Counted from the stretch's first letter, positions 42,413-51,277 are shown. The stretch is 64,000 bases of DNA from Nonomuraea polychroma (GCF_004011505.1 NZ_SAUN01000001.1:6785501-6849500); one strand, 5' to 3'. The notes: generated by a model from the sequence alone, not told the origin. Translations and numbers: made by a program.

Positions 42413-43641
42413 GGCAAGCGCTCCGCTCGAACCATCTCGACCTCCTGGCCGACCCTGACGACGTCGCCGACGATGACGATCGCCGGCGGCCGTATCCCAG
42501 CCGCGGACACGCGGTCGGCCACGGTGGAAAGCGAGGCGATGACCGCCCGCTGGGTCGGAAGGGTACCGTCCTGTACCACCATTACGGGAGTCTCCGGAGA
42601 ACGTCCGTCGCGAAGGAGCGCCTCGGCCACCTTCGCCAGCCGCTCGACCGCCATCATCAGCACCAGCGTGCCCTCGGAACGGGCCAGGGCAGGCCAGTCG
42701 ACGGTCGACTTGGGATCGTCCGGCGCCACGTGCACGGAGATCACGTGGAACTCCTGGCTGACCCCGCGGTGCGTCACCGGCACCCCGGCCGCCGCGGGCA
42801 CCGCGACGGCGCTGGTGATGCCGGGCACGACCAGCACGGGGATGCCGGCCTGGGCACAGGCGATCATCTCCTCGCCGCCCCGCCCGAACACGAACGGGTC
42901 GCCGCCCTTGAGCCGGACCACGAACTTGCCCTGCCTGGCCCGGTCAACGAGCAGCTCGTTGATCGTCTCCTGGGACAACGACCGGCCGTAGGGCACCTTG
43001 GCGGCATCGACCAGCTCGACGTCGGGCGCGAGCTCGTCGAGGAGGGCCCGGGGGGCCAGCCGGTCCGCGACCACCACGTCGGCCTGCGCCAGGAGCTGCC
43101 GCCCCCGCACGGTGATCAGGCCGGGGTCGCCGGGCCCGCCGCCGACCAGGGCCACGCCGACGGGTTTCGTACGGTTGCGCCGGGCGTCGACCGTGCCGTC
43201 ACGCAGTGCCTCGACGACGGCGTCCCTGATGCCGGCGGCCCTGCGCGGATCGCCGCCCGCGGTGACGGCCACACTGATCTCGTCGACCCGCCCCGAGGCG
43301 GGCGTCCAGGCGGCGGAGGCGTCCTTGTCGTCGGCCCGCACGCACCACACGCGCTTGGCCTCCGCCTCGGCGGCGACCGCGGTGTTGACGGTCCTGTCGT
43401 CGGTGCAGGCCTGGACGAGCCAGGCCCCGTCGCAGTCGCCGACCTCATAGGGCCGCGCGTGCCAGGTGACCCGCCCGGCGGCGATCAGGTCGTCCAGCGC
43501 CGGGGTGACGCTCGGCGACACGACGGTGACCTCCGCACCGGCCTCTAGCAGCGCGGGAACGCGCCGCTGCGCAACGCGGCCGCCGCCCACGACCAGCACC
43601 CGGCGGCCGGAAAGCCGCAGGCCGAGGAGGTAGGGACCCAT
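42409..43641 (-). CDS. cobA: Uroporphyrinogen-III C-methyltransferase fused to precorrin-2 dehydrogenase-like domain
   Basis: A 410-residue CysG-like fusion. The N-terminal NAD-binding domain (about 1-150; VLVVGGGRVAQRRVPALLEA) matches precorrin-2 dehydrogenase/ferrochelatase. The C-terminal SAM-dependent methyltransferase (about 160-400) has VALVGGGPGDPGLITVRGRQ, the DVVVADRL segment, VRLKGGDPFVFGRGGEE and VPGITSAVAVPA. It makes precorrin-2 and probably sirohydrochlorin for sirohaem or cobalamin. cysG is an alternative name. GGGAG precedes the ATG. It lies downstream of cobT and the agmatinase-family gene on the same strand. Confidence 0.93.
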   Translation of the reverse strand: MGPYLLGLRLSGRRVLVVGGGRVAQRRVPALLEAGAEVTVVSPSVTPALDDLIAAGRVTWHARPYEVGDCDGAWLVQACTDDRTVNTAVAAEAEAKRVWCVRADDKDASAAWTPASGRVDEISVAVTAGGDPRRAAGIRDAVVEALRDGTVDARRNRTKPVGVALVGGGPGDPGLITVRGRQLLAQADVVVADRLAPRALLDELAPDVELVDAAKVPYGRSLSQETINELLVDRARQGKFVVRLKGGDPFVFGRGGEEMIACAQAGIPVLVVPGITSAVAVPAAAGVPVTHRGVSQEFHVISVHVAPDDPKSTVDWPALARSEGTLVLMMAVERLAKVAEALLRDGRSPETPVMVVQDGTLPTQRAVIASLSTVADRVSAAGIRPPAIVIVGDVVRVGQEVEMVRAERLP

Positions 43642-43720
43642 GAGGGTAATCTCCCGTTCGCGAAGGTTGTGTTAGGAGGTAAACCTACCGGTTATCCATC
43701 CCGCATTTGCTGCGCCTGGG

Positions 43721-44737
43721 TTAACGACCATCGAGAAGGGGCTGGCGGGGATCCCAGCGAGGCCCGCCCTCATCGTCCTTCCGGCGTCTGGCCATCGCTG
43801 ACAGCGCCTCAAGAATAACCCGGTTCCCGAGGTACGCGGTGATGTCCGCGTGATCGTACGGCGGCGCCACCTCCACCAGCTCCATCCCCGCCACGGGAAG
43901 CTCGTAACAGATCCTGCGCACGGCGTCGAGGAGTTGCCTGGCCGTGAGCCCGCCCGGCTCCGGCGTGCCGGTGCCCGGCGCGTGGCCGGGGTCGCAGACG
44001 TCGATGTCGACGGACAGGAAGACCTGGTCACAGTCGTCGAGCGCGATGGCGAACGCCTCGGTCAGGACCTCGTCGAGCCCGCGGGTCACGACCTCGGTCA
44101 TTTCGTAGGAGCGCATGTTCCGCCGCGCCATCCACGCCAGCGTCGCCGGCTCGGGCCAGTAGCCGCGCAGCCCGATCTGCAGGAACCGGTCGCCGCGGAT
44201 GGCGCCGGACTCGATGAGCCGCCGCATCGGCTGGCCGTGGCCGTACAGGTGGTGGCCGAAGGTGTGGTCGCCGGTGTCGGCGTGCGCGTCGAAGTGGATC
44301 ATCGAGGTGCGTCCCGGCGCGTGCGCCCTGGCCGTGCCCCGCGCGTCGGGCAGCGCGATCGTGTGGTCCCCGCCCAGCACCATCGGGATCGCGCCCGAGG
44401 CGGCGACGCGGTGCACGGCCTCCTCGATCGCGGCCAGCGAGCCCTCGACGTCGCCCGAATAGCACTCCACGTCACCGGCGTCGAGCACGCGCAGGTCCTT
44501 CAGCGCGTCCACGCGCAGCGCCAGGCTGGGGCGGGACCCGTCGAACGGCAGGTAGCAGGCCTGGCGGAGCGCCTGCGGGCCGAATCTGGCGCCGGGCCGG
44601 TTGGAGGTGCCGCCGTCGAACGGGGCGCCGATGATCACCACGTCGGCCCCCTCGTAGCTCGCCGGTTCGCCGACGTCGCAGCGGTCCACACCGAGGAACG
44701 TGAAATCCGGGCCGTACATCACGCCATAACGGGACAA
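43721..44737 (-). CDS. Agmatinase/arginase family ureohydrolase
   Basis: A 338-residue Mn-dependent ureohydrolase. Metal ligands are all visible: MVLGGDHTIALP (His), SMIHFDAHADTGD (Asp, His, Asp), FLSVDIDVCDPGHAPGTGTP (Asp, Asp). GAPFDGGTSNRPGARFGP is the family opening. It may be agmatinase (speB) or guanidinobutyrase/other guanidino hydrolase; substrate choice is not readable, and some relatives use guanidine. It sits 13 bases downstream of cobT in the corrinoid cluster, which is an odd place. Confidence 0.88.
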   Translation of the reverse strand: MSRYGVMYGPDFTFLGVDRCDVGEPASYEGADVVIIGAPFDGGTSNRPGARFGPQALRQACYLPFDGSRPSLALRVDALKDLRVLDAGDVECYSGDVEGSLAAIEEAVHRVAASGAIPMVLGGDHTIALPDARGTARAHAPGRTSMIHFDAHADTGDHTFGHHLYGHGQPMRRLIESGAIRGDRFLQIGLRGYWPEPATLAWMARRNMRSYEMTEVVTRGLDEVLTEAFAIALDDCDQVFLSVDIDVCDPGHAPGTGTPEPGGLTARQLLDAVRRICYELPVAGMELVEVAPPYDHADITAYLGNRVILEALSAMARRRKDDEGGPRWDPRQPLLDGR

Positions 44738-44750
44738 GACCCGCCCTCCC

Positions 44751-45821
44751 TTACTCCGGCTTCTCGGTCACTCCCGCCGAGTCGAACGTGGCCACGTCGT
44801 GCATCACCCGCACGGCCGCGCACACCATCGGGTGGGCGAGCAGCCCGCCGGTGCCCTCGCCGAGGCGCATCTCCAGGTCCACCAGGGGGCGCAGCCCGAG
44901 GTGGGCGAGCGCGGCGGCGTGGCCGGGCTCGGCCGAGCGATGCCCGGCGACGCAGTGGTCGGGCGCGGCCGGGTCGAGGGCGGCGGCCACGAGGGCGGCG
45001 GCGCCGGCGATGACGCCGTCGAGGATCACCGGGACGCGGGCCGCCGCGCCGCCCAGGATGAAGCCCGCGATGGCCGCGTGCTCGTAGCCGCCGACGGCGG
45101 CCAGCACGCGCAGCGCCTCGCTCGCGGACGACACGTCGGCAGGCAGCCCATTCGCCCGGAGGGACTCACGGACGACGTCCACCTTGCGGGCGTGCGTCTC
45201 GTCGTCGATCCCGGTGCCCCTGCCGGTCACCTCGGCCGGGTCCTTGCCGGTGAAGACGGAGATCAGGGCGGCGGAGGCGGTGGTGTTGGCGATGCCCATG
45301 TCGCCGGTGATCAGGCAGCGGATCCCCGACGCCACCAAGTCGCGGGCCACGGCGATCCCGGCCTCCAGCCCTCTGACGGCCTGATCGACCGTCATGGCGG
45401 GCCCCTGGGACAGGTCGGCGGTGCCGTACCCGATCTTGTGCTTGATGAGGCCGGCCGCGTCGGGCAGGTCGGCGGCGACGCCGACGTCGACCACGGTCAC
45501 GGACACGCCGGCCTGGGCGGCGAAGGCGTTGGCGACCGCGCCGCCGGCCAGGAAGTTGGCCACCATCTGCACGGTGACCTCCTGCGGCCACGGGGTGACG
45601 CCGCGGGCGTGCACGCCGTGGTCGGCCGCGAAGATGGCCAGCGCCGCGGGGGCGGGCATGGGCGGCGGGCAGGCGCCCGCCGCGCCCGCGAGGCGGATCG
45701 CGATCTCCTCCAGCGCACCGAGCGAGCCCCGGGGCTTGGTGAGGCGGTCCTGGTGAGCGCGGGCCTCCGCGACCGCCGCCGGATCGGCGGGGCGGATCGC
45801 GGCAAGCGTCTCAGCGAGCAC
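44751..45821 (-). CDS. cobT: Nicotinate-nucleotide--dimethylbenzimidazole phosphoribosyltransferase
   Basis: A 356-residue CobT, which activates the lower ligand of cobalamin by making alpha-ribazole phosphate. Diagnostic stretches are LTKPRGSLGALEEIAIRLAG, LAIFAADHGVHARGVTPWPQ, ITGDMGIANTTASAAL, and the catalytic-Glu region LDLEMRLGEGTGG near the C-terminus. The length is normal. It follows cbiX (58-base gap) on the same strand. cobU and cobS are not in the window. Confidence 0.95.
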   Translation of the reverse strand: MLAETLAAIRPADPAAVAEARAHQDRLTKPRGSLGALEEIAIRLAGAAGACPPPMPAPAALAIFAADHGVHARGVTPWPQEVTVQMVANFLAGGAVANAFAAQAGVSVTVVDVGVAADLPDAAGLIKHKIGYGTADLSQGPAMTVDQAVRGLEAGIAVARDLVASGIRCLITGDMGIANTTASAALISVFTGKDPAEVTGRGTGIDDETHARKVDVVRESLRANGLPADVSSASEALRVLAAVGGYEHAAIAGFILGGAAARVPVILDGVIAGAAALVAAALDPAAPDHCVAGHRSAEPGHAAALAHLGLRPLVDLEMRLGEGTGGLLAHPMVCAAVRVMHDVATFDSAGVTEKPE

Positions 45822-45879
45822 GGCGTACCTCCACTGACGGGCCTTCGCGTGGGAAGGCGGAGGGGGACGATCGGAAGCC

Positions 45880-46722
45880 TTACGGGACGAGCTGCAGCGC
45901 TTCCTCGTATCGGTCGATGACGACGTCGGCCAGGATCTCGCAGTCGCCGATCACCTCGGCACAGCGGATGTCGAGATCGGGATGTCCCGCGCCGTACGCC
46001 AGCGCCTGCGCCCACACGCGCTCCAGCATGCCGCCCGCGAACAGCAGGTACGGAACCACGATCACGCGCTTGGCCCCGAGGCGGCGGCAGCGCTCGAGCC
46101 CGCCGGGCACCCCCGGAGGCGTGACCGACACGAACGCGGTCTCGACGGTCATGAAGTCGTAGGCGTGCATCTCCCAGAACAGCCGCGACACCCGGTGGAT
46201 CTCGGCGTTGGCGGCCGCGTCCGTCGAGCCCTCACCCACCAGGACAACCGCGGTCTCGCCCGGCTCCACGTGCAGCGAGTCCTCGACCGGGGCGTCGACG
46301 GCACGCAGCCGGGGCCGGGCGCCCACGAGCTCGAGGGGGCGCGATGGCTTGGTGATCTCGGCGGCGGCCTCGTTGAGCCGCTCGGCCAGCAGCGCGAGCA
46401 CCCGGGGGTCGGGACCGAGCGGGCGGCCGTAGTCGTACATCAGCGTGGGGTGCCGCTTCTGCTCCAGCTCCATGGCGGCGCCGAACTCGTCGCTCAGCCG
46501 GCTGAGGCTGAGCGGCAGCGCCACAAGGCGGTGGTGTCCCCTGGCGACCAGGGAGGCGACGGAATCGCTCAGCCGCGGGGTGGCCCACTCCAGGTAGCCG
46601 CCCGAGACGTCGGCGGCCCTCTGGTCAAGGCGGCAGCGGAGCCGATGGACGAACCTGCCGAACTCCGCGGCGTAGGCGTCATCGTGCGAGCCCTGCCCGA
46701 TCAGCAGGAGCGGCGGCTTCAT
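45880..46722 (-). CDS. cbiX: Sirohydrochlorin chelatase, CbiX type (double domain)
   Basis: A 280-residue protein with two CbiX-like chelatase domains. The first opens LLLIGQGSHDDAYAAEF, with the His of the active site in GSHD; RLVALPLSLS is the second site. The second half has ETAFVSVTPPGVPGGLERCR and VIVVPYLLFAGGMLERV. It would insert cobalt into sirohydrochlorin (or Fe for sirohaem). It sits between cobL and cobT in one strand-consistent run. His-rich metallochaperone tails seen in some CbiX are absent. Confidence 0.9.
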   Translation of the reverse strand: MKPPLLLIGQGSHDDAYAAEFGRFVHRLRCRLDQRAADVSGGYLEWATPRLSDSVASLVARGHHRLVALPLSLSRLSDEFGAAMELEQKRHPTLMYDYGRPLGPDPRVLALLAERLNEAAAEITKPSRPLELVGARPRLRAVDAPVEDSLHVEPGETAVVLVGEGSTDAAANAEIHRVSRLFWEMHAYDFMTVETAFVSVTPPGVPGGLERCRRLGAKRVIVVPYLLFAGGMLERVWAQALAYGAGHPDLDIRCAEVIGDCEILADVVIDRYEEALQLVP

Positions 46723-46792
46723 TGTGAGGGAATCTCCATTGCGGTGGACAAAGTCACGCGAGGATAACCGATGGGCACCGGTATGGAACAGG

Positions 46793-47968
46793 TCACGCTG
46801 TGTGCATTGGCGTCGCGTGCACCACGAAGACCGGGTCCGCGGCGGTCAGGCGGTGCGATCCGTCGGGGTTGAGCGTCAGCTTCGAGGCCAGGATCTGGGT
46901 GCCCTCGCCCCGGTAGCCCTGCTCGCGCAGCCGCTCCAGCACGGCCGCGACCTGCTCGACCGTGCGGAGCGCGCACACCAGCGAGCGCGGGCCGCGTGCC
47001 GCGCAGGCCATGACCACGTCCGGGCCGCCGCCGCCCACGAACACGGCGTCCGGGTCGGGCAGCGGCTCCAGCGCGGGCGGCGCCTGTCCCCTGGTCAGCG
47101 CCACCTTCACGCCGTGGTGGAGCACGTTTGCACGCAGCTTGGCGCAGGATTCCTCCTCGCGTTCGACGGCCACGACGGCCGCGCCCATCCTGGCGCACTC
47201 CACGGCGATCTCGCCGACGCCCGCGCCCACGTCCCACACCAGGTCGCCGAGCCGGGGGCCCAGCTTGGCCAGGATGTACGCCCGCACCTCCGAAGGCAGC
47301 CTGCTCTCGAACGGCAACGCCCACTCGGCGGGACCCGGCTGCGCCCCTGCCACCCAGCTGGGCTCCTTGGCCTGGTGCAGCGGGTCGATGACGAGCACCA
47401 CGTCGGGGTCCTTCCACGGCCGCGTCGTGGCCTCGCCCATGCGGCTGTGCGTGACCCGTTCGTCGGGGCCGCCGAGGTCCTCGCAGACGATCAGGGCGCG
47501 GGGCGTGGTGGGAGCCAGCTCCCTGGCGATCTCACCGGGGCCCACACCCGGGGCGACGAGCAGCGCGACCTTGGGATGGGCGCGGCAGGCGTTCACCGCG
47601 CGGTTGAGCTGGCGCGGGCCCGACGGGGCGACGACGAGCGCGTCCTCCCAGTTGAGTCCGGCGCACGCGAAAGCCCGCGTGACCAGAGACGTCGCGGGCA
47701 ACACTTCTGGTTTGATGCCGTGCGCCCGCAACGTCCGCACGACGCCGAAGAATCCGGGATCGCCCTCCGCGATCACGACGGCGGGGCCCTCGCCGTGTTC
47801 GAGGTGGTCGTCGAGGATCTGGAGCAGCGCCTCGTCGGACGCGGTCTGCGCCGTGAGCGTGAGCTGCCCGATGATGGCGTCGGGCCCCACCACGAGCCTC
47901 GCCTCGTGCAGCCGTTCCACCGCCTTGGCCGACAGCTCGGATCCGTCCCAGCCGACAACCGTGATCAT
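46793..47968 (-). CDS. cobL: Precorrin-6Y C5,15-methyltransferase (CbiE/CbiT fusion)
   Basis: A 391-residue bifunctional enzyme of corrin ring synthesis. The N-terminal CbiE domain (about 1-200) reads MITVVGWDGSELSAKAVERL then VVIAEGDPGFFGVVRTL. The C-terminal CbiT domain (about 205-390) has the SAM motif LVWDVGAGVGEIAVECARMG and DAVFVGGGGPD. It is the first gene of the leftward cobalamin run. No cobalamin riboswitch was recognised in the 189 bases upstream. Confidence 0.94.
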   Translation of the reverse strand: MITVVGWDGSELSAKAVERLHEARLVVGPDAIIGQLTLTAQTASDEALLQILDDHLEHGEGPAVVIAEGDPGFFGVVRTLRAHGIKPEVLPATSLVTRAFACAGLNWEDALVVAPSGPRQLNRAVNACRAHPKVALLVAPGVGPGEIARELAPTTPRALIVCEDLGGPDERVTHSRMGEATTRPWKDPDVVLVIDPLHQAKEPSWVAGAQPGPAEWALPFESRLPSEVRAYILAKLGPRLGDLVWDVGAGVGEIAVECARMGAAVVAVEREEESCAKLRANVLHHGVKVALTRGQAPPALEPLPDPDAVFVGGGGPDVVMACAARGPRSLVCALRTVEQVAAVLERLREQGYRGEGTQILASKLTLNPDGSHRLTAADPVFVVHATPMHTA

Positions 47969-48157
47969 TGCGCCTCACTCTCCTCAATCTCAAGGGTGAC
48001 GGTTGCGGAGAGGTTTCACAAAGGGTGCGAGGGTCAGTCCGGTGTGCCCTCAGGCCAGGTCGGAGCGGCGAGCCTGGGGCGGAGAGCGGCAGCTTGCGTG
48101 ACCAGCGGAGCCCCGTGCGAGCGCGACCATAGACACAAAGCGGCTGGACTGCTCTCT

Positions 48158-49237
48158 CTAGGCGAGATCGGACGCGATGAGGCTGAAGACGACGAGGTCC
48201 TCTCCGGCGAGACTGGCGCGGGCGACGCCCTCCCGGGTGAAGCCCGCCTTCTCGGCCACCCGCTGGGACTCCGGGTTGCCGACGGCCGCGCGCAGCTGGA
48301 GCCGCTGGAAACCCTGGGACTCGAACAGCCAGCGCGCCACCGCCAGCACGGCCTCGCCGGCGTAGCCACGGCCGCGAGCCCACGGGGCCGTCATGTAGCC
48401 GACCTCGGCCGTCCGGTTCGTCCAGTCGAGGTCCCTGAGGTCCACGTTCACGGCGAACCGGCCGCTCTCCAGCTGCACGGCGGCCCAGGCGATGCCCGCT
48501 CCCCGTAGCCGCATCCGCTCGACGCTCTCGATGAACGCCCGCGCGTGCTCCTCGGTGTACCCGCGCGGCACCCCCGTCCTGGCCTGGGTGAGCGGGTCCG
48601 CCGCGGCGGCGGCCAGGTCGGGCACGTCGGCGAGCGCGAGCGGGCGCAGCAGCAGCCGCTCGGTCCGCAGCTCCGTCCTGGGCAGCGTGGGCGCGGGGCC
48701 GCGGCCGTCACCGCGTAAGAGGCCGAACACGACAAGATCATGCGGGCCGTCGTCTTCCATGACCGCGGAACGCAGCACGCCTTCCCAGGTGAAGCCCGCT
48801 TTCTGGGCGACGCGCAGCGAAGCGGCGTTGTCCAGGTTGGCTGTCAGGTCGATCCTGCGCAGTTCGGTGGTCGCGAACACCCACTCGGTCAGCCCGCGCA
48901 CCGCCTCCGTGGCCAGGCCGCGGCCCCGGTAGAGGGGGTGCACGCCGTAGCCGACCTCGGTCGTGCCCGCGCTCCACAAGGTCTTGAACAGGCTGATGGC
49001 CCCCACCACGACCCCGTCGACGTCCGTCATGGCCAGATGGATGCCCTGTCCTGACGCGCGGAGCTCGTGCACGCCGCGCGCCAGCCACTCGGCGACGCCG
49101 GAGGCGTGGACGGGGGCGCCGGGCGGGAGGAAGCGCACGCCGGACCCCACGATCGACCGGATCCGAGCGGCGTCCTGAGGGCCGAACGGCCGCAGCGTGA
49201 GCCGGGCCGTGACGATGCTGACGTCGGGATCGAACAC
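48158..49237 (-). CDS. Tandem GNAT acetyltransferase (two RimJ-type domains)
   Basis: A 359-residue protein made of two RimJ/RimL-like acetyltransferase domains in series. Domain 1 (about 1-170) has VTARLTLRPFGPQDAARI, VGYGVHPLYRGRGLATEAVR and NAASLRVAQKAGFTWEGVLR. Domain 2 (about 180-355) has LRTERLLLRPLALADVPDLA, VGYMTAPWARGRGYAGEAVL and NPESQRVAEKAGFTREGVAR. Both retain the acetyl-CoA loop, so both could be active. The GTG at 49237 begins exactly at the first strand; the frame continues far upstream antisense to other genes and is not coding there. Confidence 0.85.
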   Translation of the reverse strand: MFDPDVSIVTARLTLRPFGPQDAARIRSIVGSGVRFLPPGAPVHASGVAEWLARGVHELRASGQGIHLAMTDVDGVVVGAISLFKTLWSAGTTEVGYGVHPLYRGRGLATEAVRGLTEWVFATTELRRIDLTANLDNAASLRVAQKAGFTWEGVLRSAVMEDDGPHDLVVFGLLRGDGRGPAPTLPRTELRTERLLLRPLALADVPDLAAAAADPLTQARTGVPRGYTEEHARAFIESVERMRLRGAGIAWAAVQLESGRFAVNVDLRDLDWTNRTAEVGYMTAPWARGRGYAGEAVLAVARWLFESQGFQRLQLRAAVGNPESQRVAEKAGFTREGVARASLAGEDLVVFSLIASDLA

Positions 49238-49315
49238 GGTCGGCAGGCTACACAGTCGTGATGTTTGCCCACGAAAGCGGGGGTAGGGGGCGCAATTGAG
49301 AGGAGTGAGGGAACC

Positions 49316-49726
49316 ATGGAACAACGTGGGAGCGACAAGCACGGCCCCCGCCTCGACGACCAGCAGAAGCACGAGACCGAGGGCATGGTCCGCGGCGGTG
49401 GCACGACGCACGCCGAGGAATGGAAGGAGCCCGAGGCGATGCCGGCGCCCGGTGAGGAGTCGCAGCGGTCGTACCCGCCCGGTCACGAGCCAGGCACCCC
49501 GGCCGGCATCTCCCAGGAGGGGGTCGACGTCCGCAGCGACCTGGCCAAATGGCTCAGCGACTGCCAGTGGCCGGCATCCAAGGACGACCTGGAGCGCCAC
49601 GCGGAGCGTGTGGGCGCGCCGGACCAGGTGACGGACATGGTCGGATCCCTCCCCGATCGCCAGTACGTCAACGTGGCCGAGGTGGCCAAGGCGCTCGGGC
49701 TCGGCGTGGAAAAGCGGAGGTGGTGA
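49316..49726 (+). CDS. DUF2795 domain protein
   Basis: A 136-residue protein. The first 70 residues are charged and probably disordered (EQRGSDKHGPRLDDQQKHET). The C-terminal 60 match DUF2795: DLAKWLSDCQWPASKDDLER then LPDRQYVNVAEVAKALGLG. Function of the family is unknown. The next gene starts 3 bases after its stop, so the two are co-transcribed. GAGGAGTGAGG (49300-49310) is the ribosome-binding region. Confidence 0.82.
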   Translation: MEQRGSDKHGPRLDDQQKHETEGMVRGGGTTHAEEWKEPEAMPAPGEESQRSYPPGHEPGTPAGISQEGVDVRSDLAKWLSDCQWPASKDDLERHAERVGAPDQVTDMVGSLPDRQYVNVAEVAKALGLGVEKRRW

Positions 49727-49729
49727 CCG

Positions 49730-50740
49730 GTGCGGCTCGACTTCATCCGGCCGCTGTACGAGCGGCGCGGCCCGTACGCATCTGTGTACATGGGCGCGCT
49801 CACCGAGGCCGAGCGGGAAAAGCGCTGGCGCACCATGCGCGACCAGCTCGACGGGGCCGACCCGGCGACGCTGGACGCGCTGGAGGCCGCCGCCGAGCAG
49901 CCGATGCTCGCGCGGGCGCTGTTCGCCACGCACGGTGAGGTGGTGCTGGCCGAGTCGCTGCCGCGGGCGCCGTACGAGATGGCCACGTGGTCCCCACTGC
50001 CGCACGTCACCCCCATGCTCATGCAGCGCGGCGAGAACGTGCCGCACGTCCGCGTGATCGTGGATCACGCGGGGGCGGAGGTGACGGTGTTCGGCGGCGG
50101 GTCGCCGCGGCGGACGGTCGTGGAGGCCGAGGAGTGGCCGCTGCAGAAGACCGCGCAGGGAGGTTGGTCGCAGAAACGGTACGAGCGGGCGGTCGACGAG
50201 ACCTGGGAGAAGAACGCGGTGGCCGTCGCGCACGAGATCGACGAGCAGGTACGCCGCATCGGCGCGGAGCTGATCCTGGTGGCCGGCGAGCCGAAGTCGC
50301 GCTCGTACCTGCTGCACCATCTCGGCACCAAGTCCGCCGACCGGGTCATGATGGTCGAGCACGGCAGCCGGGCCGACCACGGCCAGTTCGAGAAGGACGT
50401 GGAGAAGGCCCTCGACGGCTGGCTCGACCGCAAACGCGCCGAGCTGCTCGAACGCCACCAGGAAGGGTCCGGCCCGGTCGGGATGGCCCGCGTCGCGCAC
50501 GCCCTGCGTGAGGGCAGGGTGCACGCGGTGCTGTCACCGGGCGAGCTGCCGAAGCCGGTCTGGACCGGAGAGGGCGGCACCCAGCTCGCCACCGACCCGG
50601 AGGAGCTGCGCCGCTGGGGCGTGGAGGAGCCGGTCAAGGAGCGCGCGGACTCCGCGCTGGCCAGGGCCGCGGCGATGACGGACGCCGAGCTGTGGTTCAC
50701 CGACGACGTCAAGGACGTCGCGGCCGTGCTCAGGTACTGA
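49730..50740 (+). CDS. Rv2629/Balon-type bacterial release-factor-like protein (baeRF)
   Basis: A 336-residue protein of the bacterial archaeo-eukaryotic release factor (eRF1/Vms1-related) family, closest in pattern to mycobacterial Rv2629. It opens FIRPLYERRGPYASVYM, has the central QKTAQGGWSQKRYERAVDET motif and VGMARVAHALREGRVHAVLS, and ends in ELWFTDDVKDVAAVLRY. Relatives (Balon and the M. smegmatis homologue) have been reported to bind ribosomes as hibernation factors. No GGQ hydrolysis motif is evident; GGW is in its place. The GTG has GGAGG 9 bases upstream. It is partnered with the DUF2795 gene. Confidence 0.85.
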   Translation: MRLDFIRPLYERRGPYASVYMGALTEAEREKRWRTMRDQLDGADPATLDALEAAAEQPMLARALFATHGEVVLAESLPRAPYEMATWSPLPHVTPMLMQRGENVPHVRVIVDHAGAEVTVFGGGSPRRTVVEAEEWPLQKTAQGGWSQKRYERAVDETWEKNAVAVAHEIDEQVRRIGAELILVAGEPKSRSYLLHHLGTKSADRVMMVEHGSRADHGQFEKDVEKALDGWLDRKRAELLERHQEGSGPVGMARVAHALREGRVHAVLSPGELPKPVWTGEGGTQLATDPEELRRWGVEEPVKERADSALARAAAMTDAELWFTDDVKDVAAVLRY

Positions 50741-51275
50741 TGACCACTTCCAGCGTCCTCGGGCCGTGCACGCCCTCGACCCGGTTGAGCTCGATGTCGC
50801 TGGTGGCCGACGGGCCGCTGATCCAGGTCAGCGGGCGGGCCGGGTCGAGCCTGGCGATGGCCTCGGGCACGCAGGAGACGATCTGATCGGCCCTGACCAC
50901 GCACAGGTGGTAGTCGGGGACCAGCGTCTGCGCCCTGGTCCCCTGGCCGGGGCCGTGGTCGAGGACGATCGTGCCGGTCTCGGCGATCGCCACGGCGCAG
51001 GTGGTCACCACGCCGTCGGCGGTGTTGAGATCCTCCCAGCCGTCGCCGCCGGGCCTGATCATGCGCCGCCCGGTCAGGAGTTCGTCGATCTTGGCGGGCA
51101 CCTCGGCCGCGGGCAGGACGTGCACGATCGCCCGATAGTCGTCCACCCGCTCGGCGAACAGGCCGACGAGGTCCTCCACCTGCTGCGTCGTCCGGTATTC
51201 ACGGGGGATCTCGACGTCCTGCGCCCCTGCGACGGCCTTGCCGATCCTGGCGAGGATCTCGTCACGCGCGCTCAT
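50730..51275 (-). CDS. lutC: Lactate utilisation protein C (LUD domain)
   Basis: A 181-residue LUD-domain protein, subunit C of the LutABC L-lactate oxidase system that converts lactate to pyruvate. It opens SARDEILARIGKAVAGA. The core reads TADGVVTTCAVAIAETGTIV followed by VPDYHLCVVRADQIV, and WISGPSATSDIELNRVEGVH is the C-terminal family signature. The ATG at 51275 is chosen over an upstream GTG-led leader. The end overlaps the convergent Rv2629-like gene by 11 bases. It is the last gene of the leftward lut operon. Confidence 0.93.
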   Translation of the reverse strand: MSARDEILARIGKAVAGAQDVEIPREYRTTQQVEDLVGLFAERVDDYRAIVHVLPAAEVPAKIDELLTGRRMIRPGGDGWEDLNTADGVVTTCAVAIAETGTIVLDHGPGQGTRAQTLVPDYHLCVVRADQIVSCVPEAIARLDPARPLTWISGPSATSDIELNRVEGVHGPRTLEVVIST

Positions 51276-51277
51276 TC

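Noticed and set aside
41175..42458. Ser-rich rightward frame antisense to the large GTPase
   Set aside because: It is the complement of the acidic repeat region (Glu/Asp codons give Ser/Arg), with no ribosome-binding site and no domain.
47969..48157. Cobalamin riboswitch upstream of cobL
   Set aside because: I looked for the conserved B12-box and core stems and did not see them; a covariance-model search would settle it.
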